Assembly (NCBI GenBank): GCA_029939535.1
Contig: JAOZST010000121.1
Coordinates: 1 to 11,348 of the forward strand
Length of the DNA stretch: 11,348 nt
Source: NBML01 sp029939535
GTDB taxonomy: Bacteria; Desulfobacterota; Desulfobacteria; Desulfobacterales; Desulfobacteraceae
Direction: 5' to 3'
Part shown: positions 1-6,572 of the stretch, one piece after another
How the letters are laid out: the number at the start of each line of letters is the position of its first letter
Numbering within the stretch: position 1 is the first letter of the stretch
Translations under genes and position numbers: made by a program
The notes under the pieces: model-generated
What the model was told of the DNA's origin: nothing
Database searches by the model: none
Seen by the model: only the letters and a program-made list of their open reading frames with translations

Positions 1-2
1 AC

Positions 3-427
3 CATACCTCAAACCCAATTTCAAAAGACTTTGATGATGTGATATTATATTTATCTAAAGGATCAAAAAAAGCGATATCATGTTTGTCCCTGAAAAGAGA
101 CAGGGCTGCAAAATATATGATATCAACGGGAAATCCTTTTATAACTGTCACTGCAACGGCGGTGTATTCAACCTTGGCCACCGGAACAAAGAGATTATCA
201 AAGCCATTACCAGTGCCATGGAAATATATGATATCGGCAATCATCATCTGATCAGCAAACCAAAGGCAGATCTGGCCCATATGATCTCCCAAACCCTTCC
301 CCAGGGTTTGAACCAGGTGGTTTACGGCGTTGGCGGTGGAGAAGCCATTGACCTTGCCATTAAGCTTGCCAGGGCAATTACCGGAAAAGAGAACATTATT
401 TCTGCCACAAGCGGATCAATACCCTGA
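3..427 (+). pseudogene. class III (PLP-dependent) aminotransferase, N-terminal fragment, frameshifted
   Basis: The peptide from position 80 reads like the N-terminal third of a class III aminotransferase: the IYDINGKSF segment (family: D-x-x-G-x-x-Y/F), NGGVFNLGHRN, then GVGGGEAIDLAIKLAR, which corresponds to the cofactor-phosphate-binding SGSEANE-type segment. Homology stops after ISATSG (about 415); a stop follows at 425. The PLP lysine and about 300 C-terminal residues are absent. Upstream coding (VILYLSKGSKK, entering from outside the window) is in another frame, and adding one A to the A7 tract at 65-71 would join the two frames cleanly. It is therefore a fragment with at least one frameshift and a 3' deletion. 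Substrate cannot be told. The aminotransferase call is fairly secure; whether the A7 loss is biological or a sequencing error is open. Confidence 0.72.
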
Positions 428-449
428 ACAAACCTGATAAAAAAAAATT

Positions 450-751
450 ATGTCCGCTTTGACCGGAATCTGGGAGTTCAACAAAGCAAACAGCGCTGGG
501 TGTGAAATTACCATTGATGCCCAGGTCCTGGAATATCATCCCCCAAAAGAACACCCCGGACATCAGGCATTAGATTGCACCTATGTCTCGACCCCCAGGT
601 TCCGGAAACACATGGGGTTCTGCTGTGCCGCCCCTTCTGGGTGTGGGGTGCGAAAATAATTGAAACCCTTCCTGCAAAGGAATCTTTTCATCCCGCATTT
701 AAACGGTACTGGAAAAATCAGAACCGGAAAGCCGGACTGAAAATCCTATAG
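450..751 (+). pseudogene. peptidase family C69/U34 (secernin-like dipeptidase), internally deleted and frameshifted remnant
   Basis: Two frames together give the start and the end of a C69-type dipeptidase. The frame from 450 contains NSAG...DAQVLEYHPP...CTYVSTP, matching the family block NSDR-x-PNE-AQ-x-x-x-Y followed by CTY-[IV]-S-x-P. At the C5 tract near 592-596 the reading changes frame; one extra C would give STPQVPETHGVLLCRPFWVWGA, matching the family's Q-x-x-x-T-x-x-VLL-x-[KR]-P-x-W-x-WGAE. It should continue with a G-x-NE block. Instead it jumps to KIIETLPAKESFHPAFKRYW and ends at 749-751, which looks like the family's extreme C-terminus, so most of the middle is deleted in frame. 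The nucleophile region at the N-terminus (Cys-Asp-Thr) is not recognisable. The family is inferred from remembered motifs. Confidence 0.6.
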
Positions 752-827
752 GCAGCTGTTGAAACTGTAAAAATAAGATCGCCGTTGGGCTATAGTTTGC
801 TGCCTTCAGATCAGATGGATGTAAAAG

Positions 828-905
828 CTGCCATGAATTTTCACCATCCTGGGCCAGGCCGAACCTTAGATTTGTGGTGATGACGTTAAAATCAGTCTTT
901 CGGGG
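828..905 (-). pseudogene. endonuclease/exonuclease/phosphatase-fold protein, N-terminal fragment
   Basis: Just downstream of nikO, in a different frame, the minus strand reads KTDFNVITTNLRFGLAQDGE followed by NSW. This matches the first beta strand and metal-site Asn of the endonuclease/exonuclease/phosphatase superfamily (typical start: x-x-x-T-x-N-[IL]-R-x-G, then a D/N-x-W segment). No start codon sits at the expected place, and nothing recognisable follows after position 828. The remaining stretch to 752 carries no further similarity I can see. It is a leftover of about 26 codons, so the call rests on one motif and is modest. Confidence 0.45.
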
Positions 906-912
906 GTCTGTC

Positions 913-1644
913 TTATTTGTGAACATGGGGGTGCATTCCATGTTTATGTACATGTTCATGACGGTGGATATGAACTTCATCATCTGTCAATATCCTGCCT
1001 TTTTCCATGGAATAAATCTTATCTGTGACTGCACTGACAAAGTCAAATTCATGGGAAATGACAAAATAAGAGATATCAAGACGAGTAAGAATGTGAGCCA
1101 GTTTTTCTTTGACCTTGCTGTCAAGGCCTGCGGTGGGTTCATCCAGCAAAAGGACTTCAGGTTTCATGGCCAGAACAGCTGCCAGGGCCACCAGCCGTTT
1201 TTGCCCCCCTGAAAGCCTGTGTGTGATGCTCTGTTCAAACTCTGTCATGCCAAGATCTTCCAGGGTTTTTTGGGCCGTCTCAATGGCTTGTTGGGGAGAA
1301 TAGCCCAGGTTCAACGGGCCGAATGCGACATCTTCCATAACCGTGGGACAAAATAACTGGTCATCAGAATCCTGGAACAATAACCCGATCCTGGAACGAA
1401 CAGGGGCAAAATCCTTTTCCGTTTTTAATGAATTGCCAAAAATGTTTATGGTACCTGAATCAGGTTTGCAAAGCCCCATGATGGTATGCAATAAAGTGGT
1501 TTTCCCTGATCCGTTGGGCGCCATCATCCCGATCCGTTCCCCTTGGAAAATTTCAAGGTTCAGATGATCCAATACGTTTGAAGCCGCGCCGGGATATGAA
1601 AAACAGAGATCTTCCAGCCGGATAATACTGCTATTGTTGTTCAC
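913..1644 (-). CDS. nikO: nickel/cobalt ECF transporter ATPase NikO (CbiO family) with His-rich tail
   Basis: This 243-residue ABC ATPase would power metal uptake with NikQ and NikM on the cytoplasmic face of the inner membrane. Visible motifs: Walker A APNGSGKTT at 42-50 (the usual first Gly is Ala), Q-loop Gln91, signature LSGGQ at 144-148, Walker B VLLLDEP with Glu169, and H-loop His198. The C-terminus (225-243) has nine His in 19 residues alternating with other residues, which suggests a Ni/Co storage or delivery tail. It starts with GTG, four bases after the nikQ stop; no in-frame ATG competes and the Shine-Dalgarno is weak, so it is probably translated by coupling. It is last in the operon, and no terminator is evident after it. 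Ni rather than Co is inferred from the accessory genes. Confidence 0.88.
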   Translation of the reverse strand: MNNNSSIIRLEDLCFSYPGAASNVLDHLNLEIFQGERIGMMAPNGSGKTTLLHTIMGLCKPDSGTINIFGNSLKTEKDFAPVRSRIGLLFQDSDDQLFCPTVMEDVAFGPLNLGYSPQQAIETAQKTLEDLGMTEFEQSITHRLSGGQKRLVALAAVLAMKPEVLLLDEPTAGLDSKVKEKLAHILTRLDISYFVISHEFDFVSAVTDKIYSMEKGRILTDDEVHIHRHEHVHKHGMHPHVHK

Positions 1645-1647
1645 TTG

Positions 1648-2403
1648 TTACATCCAAATATGCTCAATCATGAAAAGGCTTATGCTTATGATTACTATGC
1701 CAATTAAAAAAAATGAGTTTACTCTCTTTGGCGGGTAAACGTCAAGGGAATGAAATTTATGGGTAAACCCCCGGCACAGCATTGCCTTGTAAACTCTCTC
1801 GGCTCTCAGGGATGCCCTGACAAATAGCATGCCTGCAAGATAGGCAAAAGTTTTATAGGAGTGCAGATTGGTTCCGGGTGTAAATCCCCTGAATTTTGCG
1901 GCTCTCAAGAGTCTTTTGTATTCTTCCTCAATAACTGAAATATATCGGTAACACATCAACAACAGGAAAACCAGCTTGTCCGGGACATAAAGTTTATGAA
2001 GACCATTCCCAAGGGTCGCCACTGTCATGGTGGCAATCAAAGCAGTAAATATCAATAAGATGGTAATGGATTTAACTGTGATCATCGCACACATGAAAAT
2101 ACCCGGTTTTGTGATTTTCAACCAATGATACTCATACAGGATGCTTCCGTCAAAAGTGACAGGAAGAATAAGCCAGATCATCAAAAGAAACCACAAAAGC
2201 GGTTTTAAGCGTTTGATGACCTCTGTCAGGTTCAATCTGGCCGCTGCAATCAAAATAAGGGCAATTCCAAAATAGACAAAAATGATTGAAAAATTATTAC
2301 ATAGCGCTGCGGTCACAGACAGAATAAAGGAAACTAAAATTTTGACTCTGGGTTCCATCTGGTGGATAAAAGACCTGCCAAATGCAAATTTTTCTTCGAT
2401 CAT
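1648..2403 (-). CDS. nikQ: nickel/cobalt ECF transporter transmembrane coupling protein NikQ (EcfT/CbiQ family)
   Basis: This 251-residue membrane protein is the T component of an energy-coupling-factor transporter and links NikO to NikM. Hydrophobic segments lie at about 22-55, 66-83, 103-130 and 231-246, with a long charged cytoplasmic region between. That region holds the two Ala-x-x-x-Arg-Gly coupling motifs, AAKFRG (168-173) and AMLCRG (207-212), which in the family dock into the ATPase grooves. The length is normal for CbiQ. The start ATG overlaps the nikL stop as ATGA, indicating translational coupling. No damage is visible. Family assignment is strong; metal specificity comes from context. 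Confidence 0.9.
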   Translation of the reverse strand: MIEEKFAFGRSFIHQMEPRVKILVSFILSVTAALCNNFSIIFVYFGIALILIAAARLNLTEVIKRLKPLLWFLLMIWLILPVTFDGSILYEYHWLKITKPGIFMCAMITVKSITILLIFTALIATMTVATLGNGLHKLYVPDKLVFLLLMCYRYISVIEEEYKRLLRAAKFRGFTPGTNLHSYKTFAYLAGMLFVRASLRAERVYKAMLCRGFTHKFHSLDVYPPKRVNSFFLIGIVIISISLFMIEHIWM

Positions 2404-2885
2404 TTCAAACCTTTTTTTGATTGAAACAAAAATTTTCCCATCAGCGCCGCAAGGAAAATAATGGCAATTCCTGAAATAATTTTCAAAGGAGAGGGACCTG
2501 CTTCAAGTTTTTCCTTTTCCTGCATCGCGTTGTGGATATTATTTTTTGACGGCACAAGCACAAGTTCATCTTTTGAAATCTTCCATTCTGCCTGGTGCCC
2601 AATACCAGCTTTTAAGGTTAAAACAAGTCCGGTTTCAATGGGGTCTGGAATCTTAAATGAATAGTTGCCCTGCTCATCGGTTTTCCCTTCATGGACAATT
2701 CGACCGGTATCATCTTTAACAATGATGGGGCAGTTCTTTGCCTTTCTTTTAGAAGCAAAACTGCTCTCTGTATAAATCATTCCGTCTTCGACCCAGGCGA
2801 AAAGAATGACTTTGTGGGCAAAAGCAGGCACTGCCGTCATTAAAGCCAGTATCACAAATAGCACCACCCGATTCTTTGGTTTCAT
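2400..2885 (-). CDS. nikL: nickel transport accessory protein NikL (signal peptide, periplasmic domain, C-terminal membrane anchor)
   Basis: The 161-residue product has an N-terminal signal peptide (hydrophobic 5-20, likely cleavage after AFA at 21-23), a soluble domain of beta character, and a C-terminal membrane helix at about 134-153 followed by a basic tail. The soluble part contains a carboxypeptidase-regulatory-like segment (DDTGRIVHEGKTDEQGNYSF, 58-77). This architecture, between nikM and nikQ, matches NikL, which replaces NikN in K-M-L-Q-O nickel transporters. The start at 2885 is preferred over an upstream ATG at 2939 because it begins the signal peptide and overlaps the nikM stop as ATGA. 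If cleaved as predicted, the mature protein begins with His24. The role is accessory to metal delivery; the exact mechanism is not known to me. Confidence 0.8.
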   Translation of the reverse strand: MKPKNRVVLFVILALMTAVPAFAHKVILFAWVEDGMIYTESSFASKRKAKNCPIIVKDDTGRIVHEGKTDEQGNYSFKIPDPIETGLVLTLKAGIGHQAEWKISKDELVLVPSKNNIHNAMQEKEKLEAGPSPLKIISGIAIIFLAALMGKFLFQSKKGLK

Positions 2886-3487
2886 GTTTTCTTTACCTGT
2901 ATAATTTCCGGATATACTTTTAACAGAAATAAGACGCAAAACCCTGTTACAATACCTTCAATCACCATAATGGGGATGTTGGCCATGATAATGATCAGGC
3001 TGGTTTCCCAGAAATTTTTATCTGTAAACCATAAAGCTGCTCCCAGCAGGACGGCTGAGAACAATATCGCGGTCATACCGGATAAAAATCCCATGATGAA
3101 CGAAAGCCTTGGGGATTTCCCGACAAAGGGCAGAAAAAGATAATGCACGGCCACAGCTGGCGCTGCCATTACAACAGTATTAACCCCCAACGCGGTCAAT
3201 CCACCGTATTGGAAAAAAATCGATTGCAGCAAAAGCGCTGTCAAAATGGCTGGGACTGCTGCAAAGCCAAGAAGCAGTCCTACAATTCCATTCAGGATCA
3301 GATGCGCACTTGAAGGCCCGATATTCACATGAATCAGGGAGGCAACAAAAAATGCAGAGGAAAGGATAGCCACATGAACAATCCGGTCATAATCAATTTT
3401 TTTAAGGCCTATACCAGTCCCCGCTATGGCAATCACAGCACCTGCGGCCAGCACAGGGCCTGAAAGGATGCCTTCGGAAATATGCAT
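2882..3487 (-). CDS. nikM: nickel/cobalt ECF transporter substrate-binding membrane protein NikM (CbiM family)
   Basis: This 201-residue polytopic protein is the S component that binds the metal ion. It begins MHISEG, the conserved CbiM/NikM N-terminus, in which the free amino group of Met1 and His2 form part of the metal site in structurally studied homologues. The second conserved region is at 52-67, with His53 and His62; His62 lies where the family's GTSVHL-type His is. Six or seven hydrophobic segments follow. The start at 3487 is certain: an internal ATG preceded by GGAGG, fixed by the need for His at position 2. The upstream in-frame start (3511) would bury the motif. The gene begins one base after the nikK stop and its own stop overlaps the nikL start. 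Confidence 0.92.
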   Translation of the reverse strand: MHISEGILSGPVLAAGAVIAIAGTGIGLKKIDYDRIVHVAILSSAFFVASLIHVNIGPSSAHLILNGIVGLLLGFAAVPAILTALLLQSIFFQYGGLTALGVNTVVMAAPAVAVHYLFLPFVGKSPRLSFIMGFLSGMTAILFSAVLLGAALWFTDKNFWETSLIIIMANIPIMVIEGIVTGFCVLFLLKVYPEIIQVKKT

Positions 3488-3488
3488 C

Positions 3489-4265
3489 TTATTCCTCCTG
3501 CCATTTCTCAAACTTTACCCATAAAACCGCACCCAGTTCTATATCCTTTTCTTCATTTTCATGCATCATTTTTTTATCAGATGTGTTTAACGCAGCAAAT
3601 CCCCACCAGCCATCAACTGGTGCGGCATAGGTAAACAAGCCGTTTCCGTCTGCCTTAATGGTCTGAGTGACCATATAATCTGATGGAGCATGGGCTTTTT
3701 TATCCTTATTAAAATATTCAACTTCGACTTCAGCATAGGGAACGGGCCGGCCATCCAGCTTTATAATTCCCTGGAATACATTCCCGGCATAAAGGCCAAA
3801 AGGCTTTGACAACGGGATAATTTCGGTTTTAAGTCCCAGTTCTTCATCCCAGCCATCATCATCACCAAAGGCGGCCACAATGGTCTTTGTATAATGGACG
3901 ATAAAGCAATCTTCCGCTGATTCCCAATAGGGCACAGGTTCCATTACAAAGGTATATGCCCCGGGTCTTTTGATGGTGTATCCGGTTGTCCAGGCCTTTT
4001 GATCCATAACCTTTATCTCTTTGAGAACCGGCTTTAAATCTAATTTTTTCCCGTCTTTTACCACAAAAAACTGAGCCGGCATTTCAAGGGGCATTCCCAT
4101 CATTTCAAAGGGATGGGAAAAAGACAAAACAACATCCACTTTTTTCGAATCCTCCTGCATAACCATGTTATCGGAAGGAATCACCATGCCAAAATGAGCC
4201 AGAGATACATCTGCCAATAAAAAAATTACACCCCATACCAAGCAAACCAATTTTATATATTTCAT
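3489..4265 (-). CDS. nikK: nickel transport accessory protein NikK (secreted DUF4198-family protein)
   Basis: The 258-residue product has a clear signal peptide (hydrophobic 4-20, likely cleavage after SLA at 21-23) and a mature start of HFGMVIPSD, typical of DUF4198 proteins found beside CbiM/NikM. The rest is a periplasmic beta-rich domain with acidic patches (FGDDDGWDEE, 144-153), a late WWGFAAL segment, and MMHENEE near the C-terminus. It has no membrane anchor. The start at 4265 is supported by AAGGAG six bases upstream and by the signal peptide; the alternative at 4310 lies inside the leader hairpin. It is the first gene of the operon and so the point of control. A role as periplasmic metal capture is inferred from position and family. 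Confidence 0.82.
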   Translation of the reverse strand: MKYIKLVCLVWGVIFLLADVSLAHFGMVIPSDNMVMQEDSKKVDVVLSFSHPFEMMGMPLEMPAQFFVVKDGKKLDLKPVLKEIKVMDQKAWTTGYTIKRPGAYTFVMEPVPYWESAEDCFIVHYTKTIVAAFGDDDGWDEELGLKTEIIPLSKPFGLYAGNVFQGIIKLDGRPVPYAEVEVEYFNKDKKAHAPSDYMVTQTIKADGNGLFTYAAPVDGWWGFAALNTSDKKMMHENEEKDIELGAVLWVKFEKWQEE

Positions 4266-4277
4266 TTTTGACTCCTT

Positions 4278-4337
4278 AAAAATAAAAAACCACAAAAGGT
4301 TCGGCATCATTTTGCCGTTCTTGAACCTTCGTGGTTT
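4278..4337 (-). terminator. terminator-like hairpin in the nikK leader (possible attenuator)
   Basis: Read on the minus strand, arm 4337-4323 pairs with arm 4302-4287 with one small bulge; an inner GGCA/TGCC stem (4303-4306 with 4313-4316) sits above it. The second arm runs straight into TTTTTTATTTTT (4289-4278), and the nikK Shine-Dalgarno (4277-4272) follows at once. This has the form of an intrinsic terminator, but no minus-strand gene lies upstream for it to end, so a leader attenuator for nikKMLQO is the simplest reading. Alternatively it is a dispersed hairpin repeat: CCACGAAGG-type palindromes seem common in such genomes. No riboswitch class was recognised in the preceding 60 bases. 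Confidence 0.5.
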
Positions 4338-4397
4338 TCATTACGAATATAATTTCTGTTTAAACGATCTAAGACTTCTGCCTTAAAATTTAGATTT

Positions 4398-4426
4398 TCA
4401 ATAGCGCTTAAAATTAAGTTTGTCAA
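4398..4426 (-). promoter_or_regulatory. putative sigma70-type promoter for nikKMLQO
   Basis: On the minus strand a perfect -35 box TTGACA (4426-4421) is followed after 17 bases by TATTGA (4403-4398), a weak -10 box. Transcription would start near 4390 and give a leader of about 125 bases that contains the terminator-like hairpin. The -35 is convincing, the -10 is not; there is no other good candidate in this stretch. Confidence 0.42.
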
Positions 4427-4451
4427 TAAAATTTCTTTTTTTGTTGACAAA
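4419..4451. promoter_or_regulatory. inverted repeat overlapping the -35 box, possible metal-repressor operator
   Basis: TTTGTCAA (4419-4426) and TTGACAAA (4444-4451) form a perfect 8-bp inverted repeat with a 17-base AT-rich spacer. The left arm contains the nikK -35 box. Half-sites separated by about this distance resemble the geometry of NikR operators, though the half-site sequence is not one I can match to NikR. The right arm lies at the edge of the broken acyl-CoA ligase reading frame. A chance AT-rich dyad cannot be excluded. Confidence 0.3.
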
Positions 4452-5594
4452 AAATTAAAGACTGTAAAGCAGATCTGTTTTTATTTGATGGTAGCCTTAA
4501 CAAGGTGGCCAGCGGCCTGGAAAAAGACATAAAAAAAATATCCCTGGACACCCGGGCAGAGGAGTATGAATTTTTAGGGGATGAAATATCAAAGGACCTG
4601 GCGTTTTCCCCGATTCCCATTGATACCGAAGATCTGGCTGAAATCCTTTATACCAGCGGCACCACAGGTAATCCAAAGGGGTGCCTTCACACCCACAAAA
4701 GTGTTATCTCAGCCGGGATCACAGGAGCCAGGGCCATTAATCTTACTGAAAATGACAGAATGCTTATTGCCATGCCCATATGGCATTCCTCTCCTTTGAA
4801 CAATTGGTTTATTGGAATCAATACCGTTGGCGGCACCTCTGTTCTGATCCGGGAATATCATCCTCTGCATTTCCTCCAGGCCATTGAAAAACGCCAGTGC
4901 ACAGCCTATTTCGGGGCACCCATTTCCTATCTCATGCCTTTGCAGGTAATACCCAATTTCTCAGATTTTGACCTTACTTCCATGAAGGCATGGATATACG
5001 GCGGTGGTCCAATTGCCCCTGAAACAGTTAAAAAACTGGTCCAAAGTTATGGATCTGACCAATTTTTCCAGGTTTACGGCATGACTGAATCCGGACCCAC
5101 AGGAACCGTTCTCACCCCGGAAGACCACCAGGAGCATGCAGGTTCCATCGGTAACAAACCCCTTCCAGGTGCCGATATGAAGGTGATGAAAAACGAAACA
5201 ACCCAGGCAGAACCTGGCGAAACAGGAGAAATCTGGCTCATGGCAGACTCCATGATGAAAGAATATTTAAACAACCCTGGCGCCACCCAGGAAGCCTTTA
5301 TGAACAGCTGGTACAAAACGGGTGACATGGCCAGGATAGATGAATCCGGANNNNNNNNNNNNNNNNNNNNNNNNNNNNNNNNNNNNNNNNNNNNNNNNNN
5401 NNNNNNNNNNNNNNNNNNNNNNNNNNNNNNNNNNNNNNNNNNNNNNNNNNCCGGAAGAATTATCTGAATTTTTATCCCATAGTCTGGCCAAGTTTAAAAT
5501 TCCAAAAAAATTCCACTTTGTCTCTGAACTGCCCCACACACCCAGCGGCAAAGTCATGAAATACAAACTCCGCCAAGATTTTAAAAATGAATAA
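4448..5594 (+). pseudogene. acyl-CoA ligase (class I adenylate-forming enzyme), N-terminally truncated, interrupted by scaffold gap
   Basis: This would activate a carboxylic acid to its CoA thioester through an acyl-adenylate. Seen: the AMP-binding motif LYTSGTTGNPKG (4646-4681), YGGGPI, the YGMTES motif (near 5078), YKTGD (near 5312) before the gap, and after it LAKFKIPKKFHFV and TPSGKVMKYK with the catalytic Lys. Coding-like sequence begins right after an in-frame TGA at 4445-4447 (IKDCKADLFLFDG), about 65 residues before the AMP motif where the family has 130-170. No start codon with a ribosome site precedes it, though a GTG lies at 4505. The N-terminal subdomain is therefore missing and the gene is probably dead. 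It is followed nine bases later by an acyl-CoA dehydrogenase, suggesting a former acid-degradation operon. Substrate unknown. Confidence 0.78.
5351..5450. other. assembly gap (100 N) inside the acyl-CoA ligase
   Basis: Exactly 100 N, the usual placeholder for a gap of unknown size. Codons end cleanly at 5350 and resume in phase at 5451, so an intact reading frame needs a gap length divisible by three. 100 is not. From the family, roughly 60-70 codons are expected between the residues on either side, so the true gap is probably near 200 bases. Confidence 0.95.
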
Positions 5595-5603
5595 GGATTA
5601 CAA

Positions 5604-6512
5604 ATGTTTGATTATCTTTTAAATGATGAACAAAAAAAACTCAGGGACGAAACCAGGGATTTTGTAAAATCAATCCCGAGAAAAATGATTCTGGACATGG
5701 ATGCTGAAAAAATCCAGTTTCCAAAGGAATTTCTCAAGTAAGCAGGCCAGAGAAACCTCATGGGATGCAGATACCCCAAAAAATGGGGAGGCAGGGGAAT
5801 GGACTGGGTATCAACCTGTATGGTCATGGAAGAAGTGGGAATCTTAGGATATATTTTTGCCTGCACCTTTGGTGTGGGTGCGGAACTGGTCTGTGATGCC
5901 ATTATCCTCCACGGCAATGATTTCCAAAAGGAGAAATATGTCAAACCCCTTCTGGCAGGAGATATTTTTGCTGCAGAATGTCTTACCGAGCCCAGGGGAG
6001 GGTCTGATTTTTTCGGTACCACCACCATTGCCCAGGACAAGGGCGATCATTTTTTACTGAATGGCCAAAAAAGATTTATCGTGGGTGGTGATGGAGCAGA
6101 TTATTTTCTGGTCTATGCCAGGACCGATGAAAATGCAAAGCCCCACCAAGGAATTTCCTGCTTTATTGTGGACAAAAGCCAGGGTGTTAAAAGCGAATAC
6201 ATCTATGGTCTTATGGGTTGCAGGGGAGGAGGAACAGCCAGGATGGTGTTCAAGGATGTTAAAGTTCCAAAAAAGAATCTCCTGGGAGAATTGAACCAGG
6301 GGGTAAAAATCTTTAATACCATGATGATCCCTGAACGTCTGGGAACGGCTGCCATGACCATTGGAGCTGCCATACCAGCCGTGGATATTGCCACGGGCTA
6401 CACATCAAAAAGAAAAGCTTTTGGACAGCCAGTGGCTGCATTCCAGGGGGTTTCATTCCAGGTAGCAGATGCAGCAGAAGCTGAAGCAATGGATGAAAAA
6501 ATTTTCGAATGA
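5604..6512 (+). pseudogene. acyl-CoA dehydrogenase, in-frame nonsense codon and C-terminal truncation
   Basis: A flavoprotein of the acyl-CoA dehydrogenase family, which would oxidise an acyl-CoA at the alpha-beta bond and pass electrons to ETF. It starts at ATG 5604 with AAGGA upstream (5593-5597). A TAA at 5739-5741 falls in the same frame as the rest: FPKEFLK, stop, AGQRNLMGCRYPKKWGGRGM, so a Glu codon (GAA) has probably become TAA. Beyond it the family signature CLTEPRGGSD is intact (about 5982-6011), followed by GQKRFIVGGDGADYF and the FGQPVAAFQ segment (about 6421-6447). Homology ends near 6500 where a 75-bp repeat begins, about 110-120 residues short, losing the catalytic-base and C-terminal helical region. 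Restart at ATG 5760 would still give a truncated protein. Substrate cannot be deduced. Confidence 0.83.
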
Positions 6513-6572
6513 CTTCCCTGAAAAAACCAGACCGGGCATACAAGCTCCCGGTCTGGAATCACACAGTCTTTC
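6498..6572. repeat. 75-bp imperfect direct repeat, copy 1
   Basis: Aligned without gaps to 9267-9341, 67 of 75 bases match by my hand count; the inner 30 bases (from GGCATACAAG to the ACAC) are identical. Both copies have the same orientation and contain the same hairpin. This copy lies exactly where acyl-CoA dehydrogenase homology ends. Neither flank is similar outside the 75 bp. Confidence 0.85.
6521..6556 (-). terminator. perfect 10-bp stem with T6 on the minus strand (repeat copy 1)
   Basis: CCAGACCGGG (6527-6536) and CCCGGTCTGG (6547-6556) pair perfectly around a 10-base loop. On the minus strand the stem is followed by TTTTTT (6526-6521), so it has the form of an intrinsic terminator for leftward transcription. 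The nearest leftward gene is the decayed permease, more than 300 bases upstream, so it may be a relic or part of a mobile hairpin repeat. Confidence 0.62.

Noticed and set aside
1520..1545. Walker A of NikO has Ala instead of the first Gly
   Set aside because: The phosphate-contacting G-S-G-K-T part is intact and this position seems to vary in CbiO-type ATPases, so it is not taken as loss of function.
4266..4397. Cobalamin or Ni/Co riboswitch in the nik leader
   Set aside because: No B12-box-like or czcD-type conserved sequence could be found; only the terminator-like hairpin is supported.
4444..4475. Plus-strand TTGACA as a promoter for the acyl-CoA ligase
   Set aside because: There is no acceptable -10 box at the right distance, and the hexamer is better explained as an arm of the dyad near the nikK promoter.
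5267..5566. Minus-strand open frame spanning the N gap
   Set aside because: It is held open only by the undetermined bases and is antisense to the acyl-CoA ligase.
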